Shown: positions 62,927-64,000 of the stretch, in pieces
Numbering within the stretch: position 1 is the stretch's first letter
Layout: every line of letters begins with the position of its first letter
Assembly: GCF_005406225.1 (NCBI RefSeq)
Contig: NZ_NXLY01000002.1
Coordinates: 62,001 to 126,000 of the forward strand
Direction: 5' to 3'
Source: Campylobacter taeniopygiae
Lineage (GTDB): Bacteria; Campylobacterota; Campylobacteria; Campylobacterales; Campylobacteraceae
DNA length: 64,000 bases
The notes under the pieces: generated by a model
The model's database searches: none
What the model saw: only the letters and a program-made list of their open reading frames with translations
Told to the model about the DNA's origin: nothing
Made by a program: the position numbers and the translations under genes

Positions 62927-64000
62927 ATGAATTTCAAACAAGCATTTTATTCAAAACTAGAAGATTGTTATTTGGGTGCTAAAATCAAATATTCAAAAAA
63001 TCAAACTAAAAATGGTTTTACAAATTTGCTTTCCATAAAAGAAAAGTATTTTCAAAAAATTAAAGAATATTTAGACACACAAAAAATTTATACAAACACT
63101 TACAATAAACTTTATAATTTTTTTAGCTCTTATTTAAATGAAACAGGAACTCCATTTTTCTACGATACGCCAATTTATAAAAATATCTATGCAAAAGTGT
63201 ATTCAAATTCAAAAGATACAAATCTTTTTTACAAAACACAAAATTTATATTATGTAAAATCAGATACTATTTACAATCCTCTAAGTTTGCAAAGCGATGA
63301 ATATACTTTTAATTTTCTTACCGATGAATACGTGCAAAATCCTGACAATAACAAGAACAAAATAAATTTTTATTTGCAAGATATACGAGATAATAATATA
63401 AATATAAAAGTGATTAATTCTAAAAATTCTGATTATATCAATATATTTAAGCAAAACTCAAACGAATTCAGTGATGATTTTTTAAAATTTTTAAAAAAAG
63501 AAAATATAAACATAAAAGAAGAAGAGTTAAAAAAGCTTTTTAAGTCCTATAAAAAACAAAATGAGGTGGATTTTTTCATACACAAAGATGCTAGAAATTT
63601 TTTAAAAGAACAATTTAATTTATGGTTGTTTTTTTATGTCAATGACAGCGTCACTGATTGGACTAAACAAAAAATAGAAGATATCAATTCTCTTAAACAA
63701 ATCGCCTTTAAGATCATAGACTACATAGCCGATTTTGAAGATGAACTAAAGGCTATATGGTTAAAACCAAAATTTGCTAAAAATACCCACTATGTTTTTA
63801 GCATAGACACTATAAAAACTCACGCAAACAATGCTGATAAAATTTTAAAAACCATTTATAAAGATACAAAATTTAAAGATCAAATCACAGAATGGCAAGA
63901 ACTAAAATTTATAGAAGATGATTTTGATATAAAAAACATAGATGAAGAAAAATACAAATTTTTACCTCTTGATACAAAGTATCTAAGCGAAGAAAACTAC
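62927..64000 (+). CDS. N-terminal part of a probable type III-like DNA adenine methyltransferase
   Basis: Open frame of 358 codons running off the right edge with no stop, from an ATG behind AAGGTTTAATT. It is Lys/Asn/Phe-rich. The pattern YNKLYNFFSSYLNETG, then QNLYYVKSDTIYN, and later DELKAIWLKPKFAKNTHYVF resembles the long N-terminal region of COG2189-type (Mod-like, type III or type IIG) adenine methyltransferases, whose DPPY catalytic motif comes later. That motif is beyond the window, so this remains a probable call. The preceding gene ends 101 bases away. Confidence 0.62.
   Translation, partial: MNFKQAFYSKLEDCYLGAKIKYSKNQTKNGFTNLLSIKEKYFQKIKEYLDTQKIYTNTYNKLYNFFSSYLNETGTPFFYDTPIYKNIYAKVYSNSKDTNLFYKTQNLYYVKSDTIYNPLSLQSDEYTFNFLTDEYVQNPDNNKNKINFYLQDIRDNNINIKVINSKNSDYINIFKQNSNEFSDDFLKFLKKENINIKEEELKKLFKSYKKQNEVDFFIHKDARNFLKEQFNLWLFFYVNDSVTDWTKQKIEDINSLKQIAFKIIDYIADFEDELKAIWLKPKFAKNTHYVFSIDTIKTHANNADKILKTIYKDTKFKDQITEWQELKFIEDDFDIKNIDEEKYKFLPLDTKYLSEENY

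Noticed and set aside
1..64000. CRISPR array, tRNA or rRNA genes, insertion sequence, prophage
   Set aside because: No regularly spaced repeat-spacer pattern, cloverleaf sequence, transposase-like ORF or phage structural gene was found; the gaps are all under 300 bp and already accounted for.

Overview
The window is about 30% G+C, densely coded, and carries a gene set typical of thermotolerant Campylobacter: the end of the CmeB multidrug pump with CmeC, the orphan regulator CosR, PerR, the Dba-DsbI redox pair, scattered flagellar genes, BioG/BioC, a class D beta-lactamase and a cytolethal distending toxin operon. I place it in the C. jejuni/C. coli group or a close relative. From memory the order resembles the C. 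jejuni Cj0366c-Cj0293 block, with several departures: dba-dsbI lies beside uvrA, cdtABC sits beside surE, and hisC plus most of pheA are missing. The species is not settled by the sequence alone.

Layout. 1-16.4 kb: cmeB end-cmeC, a radical-SAM porphyrin-type enzyme facing hemJ-lspA-glmM, a di-heme cytochrome c peroxidase, plsY-folB, cosR, ferredoxin-ppx, an opposing fliO-like/fliN/cheX-like flagellar switch operon, a TauE-family exporter and uvrA. 16.4-26 kb: dsbI-dba, a YqaA-family protein, polA, motAB, flhB, then ahpC and fdxA divergent with a tandem 23-bp repeat between them, and ndk. 26-33 kb: a fatty acid/phospholipid operon (DUF177-rpmF-plsX-fabH) convergent with ridA-serC-xseA-ubiE and an unidentified 400-residue protein. 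33-39 kb: perR, dxs and fliHGF. 39-43.5 kb: a chorismate-mutase-only remnant of pheA, a HAD hydrolase, lysA, an LptF/LptG-type permease, pth and rplY.

43.5-53 kb: a paired SMR transporter and bioD, two Sel1-repeat secreted proteins flanking bioA, then bioF-bioG-bioC and the molybdate operon modA-TOBE-modBC with a small lipoprotein. 53-54 kb: a decayed gene (no start codon, frameshift in a run of eight A) and an orphan RelE/HigB-like toxin. 54-56 kb: an intact OXA-type beta-lactamase translationally coupled behind a ThiF/TcdA-like enzyme and surE. 56.4-58.6 kb: intact cdtABC closed by a strong hairpin. 58.7-62 kb: a peptide/dicarboxylate module (pepE, dcuC-like, pepT). 62-64 kb: an AcfC-like periplasmic binding protein and the start of a probable type III-like DNA methyltransferase cut by the window edge.

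No tRNA, rRNA, CRISPR array, insertion sequence or prophage was seen. No gap between genes exceeds 300 bp. I found no convincing wholly new system. The most interesting parts are the accessory stretches 38.9-39.3 kb, 44.8-47.7 kb and 52.8-64 kb.
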